Of a stretch of 56,092 bases of DNA, positions 1-7,859 are shown one piece after another. Under the pieces are notes generated by a model, which worked only from the letters and a program-made list of their open reading frames with translations, made no database searches and had not been told where the DNA came from. Location: assembly GCA_001941045.1 (NCBI GenBank), contig MSHD01000046.1, positions 1 through 56,092 on the forward strand, written 5' to 3'. The position numbers and the translations under genes were made by a program. Every line of letters begins with the position of its first letter. Position 1 is the stretch's first letter. Source of the stretch: Lachnospiraceae bacterium Zagget2. GTDB lineage: Bacteria; Bacillota; Clostridia; Lachnospirales; Lachnospiraceae.

Positions 1-5
1 GGTAC

Positions 6-191
6 TCATGTTTGAGTATTTACGATATCTCTCACAAAAATTCCGTAGTATATCAGATTCAGAATTACAGCAACACCTATGAATGGAAATAATGATTTAT
101 TCAATATCATTCCACTCTGCAGATCCGTCTTGATTGAAATTTCACCTAGCATCAGGAATGATATTGCAAATATTACTTCTATGATTATCAT
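6..191 (-). CDS. small two-helix membrane protein, unknown
   Basis: This encodes 61 residues with two hydrophobic stretches (about residues 2-18 and 33-52) joined by a short polar linker, so it is probably a small inner-membrane protein. Its ATG overlaps the TGA of the upstream HxsD-like gene (ATGA), which suggests translational coupling in one transcript. I do not recognise a family. The context, directly after two HxsD-like proteins in AT-rich DNA, suggests an accessory or export component of a peptide-modification locus, but that is inference. The stop lies 6 bases from the window edge, so its downstream neighbours are not visible. Confidence 0.5.
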   Translation of the reverse strand: MIIIEVIFAISFLMLGEISIKTDLQSGMILNKSLFPFIGVAVILNLIYYGIFVRDIVNTQT

Positions 192-394
192 CCCTGCATA
201 TTTTCCAATCCTATTAGATAGTTTTCAAATTCTTTTATGGTTCTTTCTTCATTATATTTACAATGAATAAATCTCACTACAAAGCAATCTCTTTTTTCAC
301 TAACCATGATATTTGCAATATGTTTATATTCTGTTTTAGCCTTGTCAATATTCTTACTGGAAAAGAGTTCCTGTTTTAACACCAACTTTTTCAT
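188..394 (-). CDS. short HxsD-like protein
   Basis: This 68-residue protein aligns by eye with residues 7-65 of the HxsD-like protein encoded just upstream. Both share a pattern of L-K/N-x-E-L-F/Y-S, then K-A near residue 20, an alternating hydrophobic strand ending V-x-F, and a late T-x-x-x-F-x-N-x-L block (here KEFENYL). HxsD belongs to the His-Xaa-Ser peptide-modification system, and short relatives occur in other repeat-peptide modification loci. The function of HxsD itself is not established. The start overlaps the end of the upstream gene by 41 bases in another frame; a GTG a few codons later is an alternative. I am fairly sure of the relationship to its neighbour and less sure of the exact family name. 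Confidence 0.55.
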   Translation of the reverse strand: MKKLVLKQELFSSKNIDKAKTEYKHIANIMVSEKRDCFVVRFIHCKYNEERTIKEFENYLIGLENMQG

Positions 395-749
395 TTGTAA
401 ACCAATCTTTCAATATTGCATCCTCTGAGAATTGCTCCTCTGAAGATATTTCATCATGCTCCGAATCTTTATCAACAATCACACTTGTTGCCATAGCTCT
501 TGCCATCAATAATTCACGGATATTCTTTGTTTGTAAATATACTTCATGTCTAACGCTTTGTGCTAACATTTCATTGATGAAATCATTTTTTGTTATCTGA
601 ATCTTCTCATCCTTTAAGTCAAACTCTACATAGTAATATGTATCATCCGTATCTAAATGCAAGTAGGCACGATCACTAAAATTATACGCAGCCTTTATTA
701 AAGAAGTCTTTGAATACAACTCTTTATTAAATTTCATTTTATACTTCAT
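354..749 (-). CDS. HxsD-like RiPP-system protein
   Basis: This 131-residue protein resembles HxsD of the His-Xaa-Ser system. It has an N-terminal ELYSKTSLIKAAY block, a Y-Y-Y-V-E-F strand, and the family-like segment FINEMLAQSVRHEV followed by IRELLMARAMA (about residues 57-90). After that comes an acidic linker (about 93-111) and a short C-terminal tail. HxsD genes usually sit at the head of a locus with radical-SAM partners HxsB and HxsC and the repeat peptide HxsA. None of those is in view, but transcription runs off the left edge where they could lie. The ribosome binding site is weak, and a second in-frame ATG four codons on is possible. DNA here is much richer in AT than the rest of the window, a sign of transfer. 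Confidence 0.6.
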   Translation of the reverse strand: MKYKMKFNKELYSKTSLIKAAYNFSDRAYLHLDTDDTYYYVEFDLKDEKIQITKNDFINEMLAQSVRHEVYLQTKNIRELLMARAMATSVIVDKDSEHDEISSEEQFSEDAILKDWFTNEKVGVKTGTLFQ

Positions 750-891
750 CTTCTGAGCTCACTTTCTTAAATATCCTTTTCTCCAAATATTCTACAGTAG
801 ATATTTAATCCTGACCAACTTGTATCTAGACATATCCAAATTAAACTATCTGAAATATTTATATCTCCACCTGATTATTTTATTTTTACCA

Positions 892-1890
892 TCACTCCCC
901 AACATACATATAATACAGCTCATCGTCCCCGACCGCTTCCCGGATCTCCTCATAGAGCTCCGCGGAAGCCTCCCGCATCTGAGCGACTAACTCATCGGAG
1001 ACCTCGACGATTGTCGTCCCGGCCTCCTCGCAGATCGCGATGCGGTCGTCCACGCGGGCCTGGGCCTGCTCACGCGCGTGGGCGCAGGCGATCGTTGCGG
1101 CCTCGCGGATGATCTCCTGCTGCTCCTCCGAGAGGCTCTCCATGAAGTCCTCGCTCACGATCAGGCTCAAAAGATGCGGCAGATGATTCGTCTGGATCAC
1201 GTAATCCTGCTGCTCGTAGAATTTATTTGAGACGATGACCTCGTAGGGATTCTCCTGCGCGTCAATCGTGTTCTGCTGCAGACCGATATAGACCTCCGAG
1301 AAGGACATCGGCGTCGGGTTCGCACCAATTGCTTTCCAGAATGCCATGTGGTAGGAGTTCTCCATTGTGCGGATTTTGATGCCGGAGAAGTCCTCCAGGC
1401 TCTCAACCGCCACATTGGAGCTCATGACACGGAAATTCTGGTCGCTCATGCCGAGCAGCTCCAGGCCTTTCTCCGCATAGATTTCATTGATCTTCTCCAT
1501 AAATGCTTCATTGTCCAGCACCTCGTGCAGCTCCTCAATATCTCTGAACACACAGGGCAGGTCAAAAAGGCACAGGCGCGGCAGGTAACTGACCTGCGGC
1601 GCCGTGTTCTGCACGACAAAGGGAATGTCACCGGTCATGCAGCACTCGATCAGCTCGGTATCGCCGCCGAGCGAGCTGTTTGCGTAGACCTCGATGCGCA
1701 TCGCGCCGTCCGAGAGCCGCTCTACTTCTTCGGCAAATTTTTCCGCATAGATCTGTGTGACCGTGTCCTCCGGGCTCGCCGTTCCCAGCACCCAGGCGTA
1801 GGTCTGGCTGCTCTCATGGCAGCCTATAAGCGAAAGCGCCGCAGCCATCACAAATATCAGCATCAGACAGACAGAAACTCTTTTTTTCAT
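892..1890 (-). CDS. dctP: TRAP transporter substrate-binding protein DctP
   Basis: This is the extracytoplasmic solute receptor of a TRAP transporter, about 332 residues. It starts with a lipoprotein signal (hydrophobic core, then the lipobox LIGC), so it should be anchored outside the membrane. The body shows the DctP fold: an opening W-x-L-G-T-A strand, QIYAEKFAEEV, a conserved R-V/I-x-x-S/N block near GIKIRTMENSYH (the arginine that clamps a substrate carboxylate in the family), and the ENPYEVI segment. I chose the ATG at 1890, eight bases after AGGAGG; the upstream GTG lies inside that binding site. It is the last gene of the dctQ-dctM-dctP set. The ligand is probably an organic acid; the adjacent AroE-like dehydrogenase makes a shikimate- or quinate-like acid a reasonable guess. 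Confidence 0.93.
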   Translation of the reverse strand: MKKRVSVCLMLIFVMAAALSLIGCHESSQTYAWVLGTASPEDTVTQIYAEKFAEEVERLSDGAMRIEVYANSSLGGDTELIECCMTGDIPFVVQNTAPQVSYLPRLCLFDLPCVFRDIEELHEVLDNEAFMEKINEIYAEKGLELLGMSDQNFRVMSSNVAVESLEDFSGIKIRTMENSYHMAFWKAIGANPTPMSFSEVYIGLQQNTIDAQENPYEVIVSNKFYEQQDYVIQTNHLPHLLSLIVSEDFMESLSEEQQEIIREAATIACAHAREQAQARVDDRIAICEEAGTTIVEVSDELVAQMREASAELYEEIREAVGDDELYYMYVGE

Positions 1891-1902
1891 CTTCGCCACC
1901 TC

Positions 1903-3189
1903 CTATACAAGCAGCAGGCTGATCTGCGGAATGTAGGTGACCAGCAGCAGCGCGATAAAGAACAGGATAATCATCGGCATCGCCTTACGGGCAATCTCCA
2001 TGACCGGCACCTTCGAGAGCGAGCTTGCCACAAAGAGATTGACACCAATCGGCGGCGTGACAAAACCGATCGCCAGGTTGACGACCATGATAATGCCGAA
2101 ATGCACCGGATCTATGCCGTAAGTCTCCACAATCGGCAGCAGAATCGGCGCGAGAATCAAAATGGCAGGGCTCGTATCCATGACCATGCCGACGACGAGC
2201 AGCAGGAGGTTGATCACGAGCAGCAGCACGATCTTATTCGTGAAGGAGCTCGTCATCCACGCGGAAACGGTCTGCGGCACATGCATCAGCGTCAGAATGC
2301 GCGAAAACGCAACCGATGCCGCCAGGATAAAGAGGATCGGGCAGAAGGTCCGCACCGCATCGCGGAAAATGTCCCAGAGATCCCTGATTTTCAGTGTCCG
2401 GTACACAAAGAGGCTGATGATCAGCGCATAGAACACCGAAATAACCGCCGCCTCCGTCGGGCTTGTCACACCAGTGTAGATGCAGCCCAGGATGATTACG
2501 GGCGTCAGCAGCGCGAACAGGCTCTCAAAAAATACTTTCCGGAAGCCGCGCCCGTGCAGTTCATCCACGATCACGTCGATCTTCTCTCTGTCTTCGCCAT
2601 TTTTCTTACAATAATAAAAAGCATAGCCCATCAGAATTACGCCGATCAGGATCCCGGGAATAATGCCCGCGAGGAACATATCGCTCACGGAGGTGCCCGT
2701 CGCCTGCGCATAGAGAATAAAGGGAATGCTCGGCGGAATGATGACGCCCAGGCCTCCCGCCGTTGCGACGAGCGCGACGCTGAATTTCTTATCGTAGCCC
2801 ATCTCGAGCATCAGCGGAATCGTCATGGAACCGACCGCCGCAACCGTCGCCGGAGCCGAACCGGAGATCGCGCCGAAGAACAGGCAGGTGATCACAACCG
2901 CACAGGGAATTCCCGCGGTGCGCCTGCCGATAAAGTAAGTGAAAACTTCGAACAGTTTCTTCGAGACGCCGCCCTTTGACATAATAATGCCGGAGAGGAC
3001 AAACATCGGAATGGCAAGCAGCGGATAAGAATTCACGCCGCCGAGCATCGCGCGCAGCACGTAGACGCCGCTGACGGTAAAGGACTCGGAGAAAAGGCTG
3101 GGCATCATGCTCGTAATCGCGACCGTCAGACCGACCGGCACCGCCAGCACCAGAAGTACCACAAATAAAATCATTATCAATGCTGTCAT
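1903..3189 (-). CDS. dctM: TRAP transporter large permease DctM
   Basis: This is the large membrane subunit that carries substrate across the membrane using the sodium gradient. It has 428 residues, the usual length, and about a dozen hydrophobic segments across its whole length. Family blocks seen include YPLLAIPMFVLSG, the GSAPATVAAVGS loop, GVIIPPSIPFI, SPTEAAVISVFYAL, and the late FVTPPIGVNLFVAS. The ATG overlaps the stop of dctQ as ATGA, so small and large subunits are translationally coupled. dctP follows after 12 bases. Nothing looks broken. Confidence 0.96.
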   Translation of the reverse strand: MTALIMILFVVLLVLAVPVGLTVAITSMMPSLFSESFTVSGVYVLRAMLGGVNSYPLLAIPMFVLSGIIMSKGGVSKKLFEVFTYFIGRRTAGIPCAVVITCLFFGAISGSAPATVAAVGSMTIPLMLEMGYDKKFSVALVATAGGLGVIIPPSIPFILYAQATGTSVSDMFLAGIIPGILIGVILMGYAFYYCKKNGEDREKIDVIVDELHGRGFRKVFFESLFALLTPVIILGCIYTGVTSPTEAAVISVFYALIISLFVYRTLKIRDLWDIFRDAVRTFCPILFILAASVAFSRILTLMHVPQTVSAWMTSSFTNKIVLLLVINLLLLVVGMVMDTSPAILILAPILLPIVETYGIDPVHFGIIMVVNLAIGFVTPPIGVNLFVASSLSKVPVMEIARKAMPMIILFFIALLLVTYIPQISLLLV

Positions 3190-3671
3190 GACCAGAACCC
3201 CCTCATCGTCTTTGCTTCACGGATCCAGGCCTGCGCGACACGGATTGTCAGCAGGATAAAGCCGACAAGCGGCGCAGACTGGATATAGTACATCGGAATC
3301 TTCAGAGCCGCGCTCGTCGAGCCGAACTCCACCGCCTGGCGCACATAGGTGTAGCAGAACGGCAGCATGATGATGCAGAAAGCGAGCACCAGCGTGTGAC
3401 GGAACAGACGAAGCACCGTCTTTCCCGGATCGGACAGGCTGTTAATCACCTGCTCGATCTTGATCGAAATCCTCTTTTTCACACAGTAGCTGATGCTGAT
3501 AAAAGTCGCCCACACGAAGAGATACTGCGTCAGCTCCTCCGACCAGCTCAGGGACTGGTTCAGGACATAGCGCGCAAACACCTGGATTCCCATGATGATC
3601 ACCATACAGATCAGCAACAGGATCAGGAGCGTCTCCTCCAGATTGTCGTCCAGCCATCTCAGTAGTTTCAT
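3186..3671 (-). CDS. dctQ: TRAP transporter small permease DctQ
   Basis: This is the small membrane subunit, 161 residues with four hydrophobic helices. The family signature is visible in the segment FARYVLNQSLSWSEELTQYLFVW (quoted here as key residues R-Y-V-L, S-W-S-E-E and Y-L-F-V-W) around residues 30-55. It pairs with DctM, whose start overlaps its stop. The AroE-like gene sits 18 bases upstream, with GGGGGAAAG as ribosome binding site, so all belong to the same transcript. Confidence 0.93.
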   Translation of the reverse strand: MKLLRWLDDNLEETLLILLLICMVIIMGIQVFARYVLNQSLSWSEELTQYLFVWATFISISYCVKKRISIKIEQVINSLSDPGKTVLRLFRHTLVLAFCIIMLPFCYTYVRQAVEFGSTSAALKIPMYYIQSAPLVGFILLTIRVAQAWIREAKTMRGFWS

Positions 3672-3689
3672 TCTCTTTCCCCCTGTTTC

Positions 3690-4553
3690 CTAAATTTTTA
3701 AAAATTCTTTCATATGCGCGATCGGCATATCGCGGCCGGTCCACAGGCGGAAGGCTTCCGCCCCCTGGAACAGCATCATCGGGAAGCCGTTCATCGTCTC
3801 GCAGCCCGCTTCCTTCGCCATTTTGAGGAACAACGTCTGCGGCGGCGCATAGATCACATCCGTCACGAGCATGCCCGGTTTGAAATAACTCACATCCGGG
3901 ATGTAGGTCCACTCTTTCTGCGGCGTCATTCCCACCTCCGTGGCGTTGGCAAGGAGATCGCTGTCCCAGATCTCCCGCTTCAGCGCGTCGAGATCCTCCA
4001 GACCGTAAAGCTTCGTCGGGCAGCCGAGCCGTTCGTTCAGAAGCGCGGTCGTTTCCCGCACCCGCGGCCAATATTTATCATGGATATTGAAAATCGACAT
4101 TTCCCGCACGCCCGCGAGCGCAGCCTGCACCTGGATCGCCTTGGCGGCGCCGCCGGCTCCCACGATCGTCATCTTCTTTCCCTTAATATCGAAACCATGA
4201 TCCCGAAGTCCGCGTATGTAACCAATTCCGTCAGTGATATGCCCGGTCAGCACGCCGTCGTCATTGATGATCGTGTTGACCGCCCCGCAGAGCTCGGCCT
4301 CCGGCGTCAGCCGGTCGAGATACTTCATGACCGCTATTTTATTTGGCATGGAAATATTGCCGCCGCGCACCTTCAGCGCGCGCATCGACGCAATCGCCTG
4401 CGGCAGATTGTCCTGATCCACCTCAAAACAGAGATAGGCGTAGTCCAGTCCGAGATAGCTCAAAGCCTCATTGTGCATGGCCGGTGAGCTCGAATGCCGG
4501 ATCGGATACGCCATCAAAGTCAACAGTTCCGTATGTCCTGTAATTCTGTCCAT
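3690..4553 (-). CDS. shikimate/quinate dehydrogenase-like protein (TRAP-linked AroE paralogue)
   Basis: This 287-residue protein belongs to the AroE/YdiB family, which interconverts 3-dehydroshikimate and shikimate (or the quinate pair) with NAD(P)H. The N-terminal domain has HSSSPAMHN (substrate serines) and GGNISMPNK, whose lysine corresponds to the catalytic one. The aspartate motif reads GHITDGIGY instead of the usual GYNTDG, so one substrate-contacting asparagine is replaced. The nucleotide fold follows with VGAGGAAKA. A second, more canonical AroE is encoded at 49464-50333. Its place immediately before a complete TRAP transporter suggests a catabolic role on an imported cyclohexane carboxylate rather than aromatic amino acid synthesis. 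The exact substrate is inference. Confidence 0.85.
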   Translation of the reverse strand: MDRITGHTELLTLMAYPIRHSSSPAMHNEALSYLGLDYAYLCFEVDQDNLPQAIASMRALKVRGGNISMPNKIAVMKYLDRLTPEAELCGAVNTIINDDGVLTGHITDGIGYIRGLRDHGFDIKGKKMTIVGAGGAAKAIQVQAALAGVREMSIFNIHDKYWPRVRETTALLNERLGCPTKLYGLEDLDALKREIWDSDLLANATEVGMTPQKEWTYIPDVSYFKPGMLVTDVIYAPPQTLFLKMAKEAGCETMNGFPMMLFQGAEAFRLWTGRDMPIAHMKEFLKI

Positions 4554-4579
4554 CCCACTTTTCCCTTATTGTACATTTC

Positions 4580-5014
4580 TTAATTTTTTGAAAGATCGCC
4601 CGGACCGAAGCCGCGCGGAAACAGTTCTCCCAGGTTGCACACTTCATAGTTCTGCCTGTCCGTTGCGAGAATGACCTGAAATTCTTCCGGATCACAGAAT
4701 TCCGCCATGACCTGGCGACAGACGCCGCAGGGCGTCACATAGTCTTTCGGCATGCCATCCGGTCCTCCGACAATCGCGATCGCAGTGAACGCCTGCTCGC
4801 CTTCGCTGACTCCTTTAAAGAACGCTGTGCGCTCCGCGCAGTTCGACGGCGTATAGGCTGCATTTTCAATATTGCAGCCGGTATAAATCATACCGCTCTT
4901 TCCAAGCAGCGCCGCCCCAACCTGAAAGTGAGAATAAGGCGCATAAGAGCGCAGCAGCATGAGCAGCGCTATCGTGATCAGCTCCTGAATATCTTCCTCT
5001 TTTAACTGTTTCAA
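4580..5014 (-). CDS. cdd: cytidine deaminase
   Basis: This enzyme deaminates cytidine and deoxycytidine to uridine and deoxyuridine in pyrimidine salvage. The 144-residue protein has the full zinc site: NCAER (the first zinc cysteine with the proton-shuttling glutamate) near residue 58 and PCGVCRQ near residue 96. The N-terminal SYAPYSHFQVGAALL and YTGCNIENAAY blocks bind the nucleoside. Translation appears to start at a TTG located just after the deoC stop, with GGGAGAGAAG as binding site. deoC upstream makes this a deoxynucleoside salvage pair. Confidence 0.95.
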   Translation of the reverse strand: MKQLKEEDIQELITIALLMLLRSYAPYSHFQVGAALLGKSGMIYTGCNIENAAYTPSNCAERTAFFKGVSEGEQAFTAIAIVGGPDGMPKDYVTPCGVCRQVMAEFCDPEEFQVILATDRQNYEVCNLGELFPRGFGPGDLSKN

Positions 5015-5015
5015 A

Positions 5016-5672
5016 TCACTTCTCTCCCTGCTTCACAAGCTTCACGACACGGCTCGTGCCCAGGCGATCCGCCCCCAGCCGGAGAAACTCCTCCGCGTCC
5101 GCAAGGGAGGCGATGCCGCCCGCCGCCTTGATCTTCACATCCGGACCGACGTTCTCCGCGAACAGCCGGACATCGCCAAAAGTCGCCCCGCCGGTTGAGA
5201 AGCCGGTTGAAGTCTTGATATAATCTGCTCCTGCGCGCGTTACCACAAGGCAGAGCTCGACCTTCTCCCCGTCCGTCAGAAGACAGGTCTCGATGATCAC
5301 CTTCAGAATCTTTTCTCCGGCCGCGGCCTTCAGTGCGCGGATCTCCTGCTCCACGAGATCAAATTTTCCATCCTTCACCCAACCGATATTGACGACCATG
5401 TCGATCTCATCCGCACCGTTCGCAAGCGCATCCTTCGCCTCGAATTCCTTGGCCGCCGTCGTCATGTAGCCGTTCGGGAAACCGATGACCGTACAGACCG
5501 CCATCCGCTCCCCCACATAGTCCTTCGCCTGCCGCACATAGCCGGGCGGAATACAGACCGAGGCCGTGCCGTAATGCATCGCGTCGTCGCAGATCTGACG
5601 AATCTCCTCCCAGGTCGCGCCCTGCGCAAGCAGTGTATGATCCACATGTTTTAAAATCTCTTTTACATCCAT
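5016..5672 (-). CDS. deoC: deoxyribose-phosphate aldolase
   Basis: This enzyme splits 2-deoxyribose 5-phosphate into glyceraldehyde 3-phosphate and acetaldehyde. The 218-residue TIM barrel shows the family blocks [14 protein letters not shown] near the start, [10 protein letters not shown], the Schiff-base lysine region [10 protein letters not shown] (about residue 146), [15 protein letters not shown], and [16 protein letters not shown]. Length is typical. It overlaps closely with cdd downstream and follows mgtE by 18 bases. Confidence 0.97.
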   Translation of the reverse strand: MDVKEILKHVDHTLLAQGATWEEIRQICDDAMHYGTASVCIPPGYVRQAKDYVGERMAVCTVIGFPNGYMTTAAKEFEAKDALANGADEIDMVVNIGWVKDGKFDLVEQEIRALKAAAGEKILKVIIETCLLTDGEKVELCLVVTRAGADYIKTSTGFSTGGATFGDVRLFAENVGPDVKIKAAGGIASLADAEEFLRLGADRLGTSRVVKLVKQGEK

Positions 5673-5690
5673 TTACCGATTCTCCTTTTA

Positions 5691-7043
5691 TCAGATGCCT
5701 AAAAACAGCTGTGCAAACTGGAAATAGATCAGCAGCGACAGCGCGTCAACGATCGTCGTGATAAACGGACTCGCCATAACCGCCGGATCAAAACCGAGCT
5801 TCTGCGCAATCAGCGGCAGCGTACAGCCCGTAATCTTCGCCACGAAAACGGTCGCCACCAGCGTGCAGCAGATTGCCGCCGCCACCAGCACACTCAGGCG
5901 GTCAAACACCATCAGCTTCGCAAAATTGACGCAGGCCAGCGTCAGGCCGCAGAGCACGGCCACGCGGATTTCCTTCCAGATCACGCGCGGCAGATCCGCC
6001 GGCTCCAGTTCCTTCAGAGAAAGGGCGCGGATCACACTCACGGAAGCCTGGCTTCCGGAATTACCGCCGGTATCCATCAACATCGGAATGTAGGCCGTCA
6101 GCACCACATAGGCGGACAGCGCGTCCTCAAAACTCGTGATAATGAAGCCCGTCACCGTCGCGGAAATCATCAGCAGCAACAGCCAGGGAACGCGGTTCTT
6201 GTAAAGGTCAATCACCGGCGTCTTGATATAGGGCTGGTCGGAAGGGCGCATAGCGGCCATGATCTCCATGTCCTCCGTGGCCTCTTTCTTCATGACTTCC
6301 AGCACATCGTCAACCGTGATGATACCGACGAGGTGATTCTCGCCGTCCACGACGGGCAACGCCATCAGATTATACTTATCAAAAATGCGCGTCGCTTCCT
6401 CCTGATCCTCACGGGCTTCGATCGAGATCACATTCTGTTCCATGATATCCTCGATGCGCGCATTGCCGTCCGACACGATAATCGTACGGATGGACACTGT
6501 GCCGATCAGGCGTCCCATGGTATCCGTGATATAGCAGTCGTTGATCGTCTCCTTGTCCAGGCCGTTCCTGCGGATGCTGACGATCGACTCATCCACCGTC
6601 ATGAAGGGGCGCAGTCGCACGTACTCCGGCGTCATGATACTGCCGGCTGTATCCTCCTGATATTTCAGAAGCTCATTGATCATCCGGCGCATGTCCGGGT
6701 CGGCCTGACGCAGGATACGCTTCACGACATTCGCCGGCATGTCATCGACCAGGTCTGCCGCATCATCGGCGCAGAGCTCGTTTACGACTTCTTTCAGCTC
6801 CGTATCCGTCAGCGCCTCGATCAGCATCTGCTGCCGGTCCGGGCTCATCTCAGAAAAAGTCTCCGCCGCCTGATCCTGCGACAGAAGCCGGAACAGGATC
6901 GGCAGGGTGTGTGTGGGTATTTCGTCGAGTATTTCCGCGACGTCGGAAGGGTTCATTGTGTGCAGAATATCTTTGACGGAATTGTATTTTTTGTTCTCTG
7001 CCAGCGCGACCAGCGCGCTGTTTAGCACAAGCGGATCGTTCAT
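5691..7043 (-). CDS. mgtE: magnesium transporter MgtE
   Basis: This is a magnesium channel of about 450 residues. The cytosolic N domain (about 1-125) contains DDAADLVDDMP, typical of the superhelical sensor. Two CBS domains follow (about 130-255, with VVDGENHLVGIITVDDVL). The C-terminal membrane domain has five hydrophobic helices with the conserved MDTGGNSGSQAS and a final PF-I-T-T-I-V-D segment that forms the magnesium pore. The magnesium-sensing N and CBS domains normally close the channel when cytosolic magnesium is high. The ATG at 7043 is about ten bases after GGGGG; the upstream GTG is too close to it. No M-box leader fits, because map ends only 28 bases upstream. Confidence 0.96.
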   Translation of the reverse strand: MNDPLVLNSALVALAENKKYNSVKDILHTMNPSDVAEILDEIPTHTLPILFRLLSQDQAAETFSEMSPDRQQMLIEALTDTELKEVVNELCADDAADLVDDMPANVVKRILRQADPDMRRMINELLKYQEDTAGSIMTPEYVRLRPFMTVDESIVSIRRNGLDKETINDCYITDTMGRLIGTVSIRTIIVSDGNARIEDIMEQNVISIEAREDQEEATRIFDKYNLMALPVVDGENHLVGIITVDDVLEVMKKEATEDMEIMAAMRPSDQPYIKTPVIDLYKNRVPWLLLLMISATVTGFIITSFEDALSAYVVLTAYIPMLMDTGGNSGSQASVSVIRALSLKELEPADLPRVIWKEIRVAVLCGLTLACVNFAKLMVFDRLSVLVAAAICCTLVATVFVAKITGCTLPLIAQKLGFDPAVMASPFITTIVDALSLLIYFQFAQLFLGI

Positions 7044-7071
7044 TGGAATCACTCCCCCTCTCTTTTTAAGC

Positions 7072-7854
7072 TCAATGGCTCAGCACTTCATAGCCATCCT
7101 CCAGTACGGCGACCGTCACTTCCCACTGCGCCGAGGGCATCCCGTCGGCGGTATAGACCGTCCAGCCGTTCTTTTCATCTACATAATAATCCGGTGTCCC
7201 CATGTTGATCATCGGTTCAATCGTGAAGACCATGCCCGGCACCATGATCTCCCCGCTGCCCTTCGGGGACACATAACTCACAAAAGGATCCTCATGAAAC
7301 TGCAGGCCAACGCCGTGACCGCCGATATCCTCGACGACCGTATAGCCCTGCCCCAGCGCGTACATGTGAACCGCATGCCCCATGTCGCCGATCGGCTTCC
7401 AGGGCTTCACCTCCATGAGACCCACCTGCACAGCCTCCCGTGTGACCTGCACAAGCCTGCGCTTGTCGGCGCTCACCTCTCCGATGCAGAACATCCGGGA
7501 AGCGTCAGAAAAATATCCCTTATAAATGGTAGAGACATCGACATTGATGATGTCGCCCTCCTTCAGGAACTCCCTTTTATCGGGAATTCCATGACATATC
7601 ACATTGTTGCGCGAGGTGCAGACGCTCTTTGGAAATCCTTCGTAGTGGAGCGGCGCGGCAATTCCTCCGAGCCTCTTTGTCTCCTCACTCACCCAGCGGT
7701 CAATCTCAGCGGTGGAGATTCCGGCGCAGATATGCTCCTGCACATAATCCAGCACAGCGGTATTTACTTTCCCGCTCTCACGGATTCCGTCGAGCTGCGC
7801 ACGACTTTTCACCGGCACACCGCCAATGCGCCGGTATCTTTTCCTGCTTCTCAT
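7072..7854 (-). CDS. map: type I methionine aminopeptidase
   Basis: This removes the initiator methionine from new proteins. The 260-residue pita-bread fold carries the metal ligands in order: the substrate histidine in VICHGIP, aspartates in INVDVS and YFSDASRMF, histidine in GGHGVG, glutamate in FTIEPMIN, and glutamate in SAQWE. The residue after that last glutamate is valine where many homologues have histidine. The N-terminus is basic (RSRKRYRR), which could contact the ribosome. I start at the ATG at 7854, eight bases after GGGAGAAG, six bases past the DUF362 stop. It is likely one of more than one map gene in such a genome, which I cannot check here. Confidence 0.95.
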   Translation of the reverse strand: MRSRKRYRRIGGVPVKSRAQLDGIRESGKVNTAVLDYVQEHICAGISTAEIDRWVSEETKRLGGIAAPLHYEGFPKSVCTSRNNVICHGIPDKREFLKEGDIINVDVSTIYKGYFSDASRMFCIGEVSADKRRLVQVTREAVQVGLMEVKPWKPIGDMGHAVHMYALGQGYTVVEDIGGHGVGLQFHEDPFVSYVSPKGSGEIMVPGMVFTIEPMINMGTPDYYVDEKNGWTVYTADGMPSAQWEVTVAVLEDGYEVLSH

Positions 7855-7859
7855 AAAAA

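Noticed and set aside
750-891. A short open stretch of about 35 codons and a 13-codon ATG frame upstream of the HxsD-like gene, considered as a precursor peptide
   Set aside because: The longer one lacks a start codon, the shorter lacks a binding site, and neither has repeats or a leader-like pattern.
1348-2979. A 543-codon open frame on the plus strand across dctP and dctM
   Set aside because: It runs antisense to two clear TRAP genes, is rich in His, Arg and Gln as expected for a GC-rich shadow, and has no family features or binding site.
7044-7071. Magnesium riboswitch (M-box) before mgtE
   Set aside because: Only 28 bases separate map from mgtE, too short for the element.
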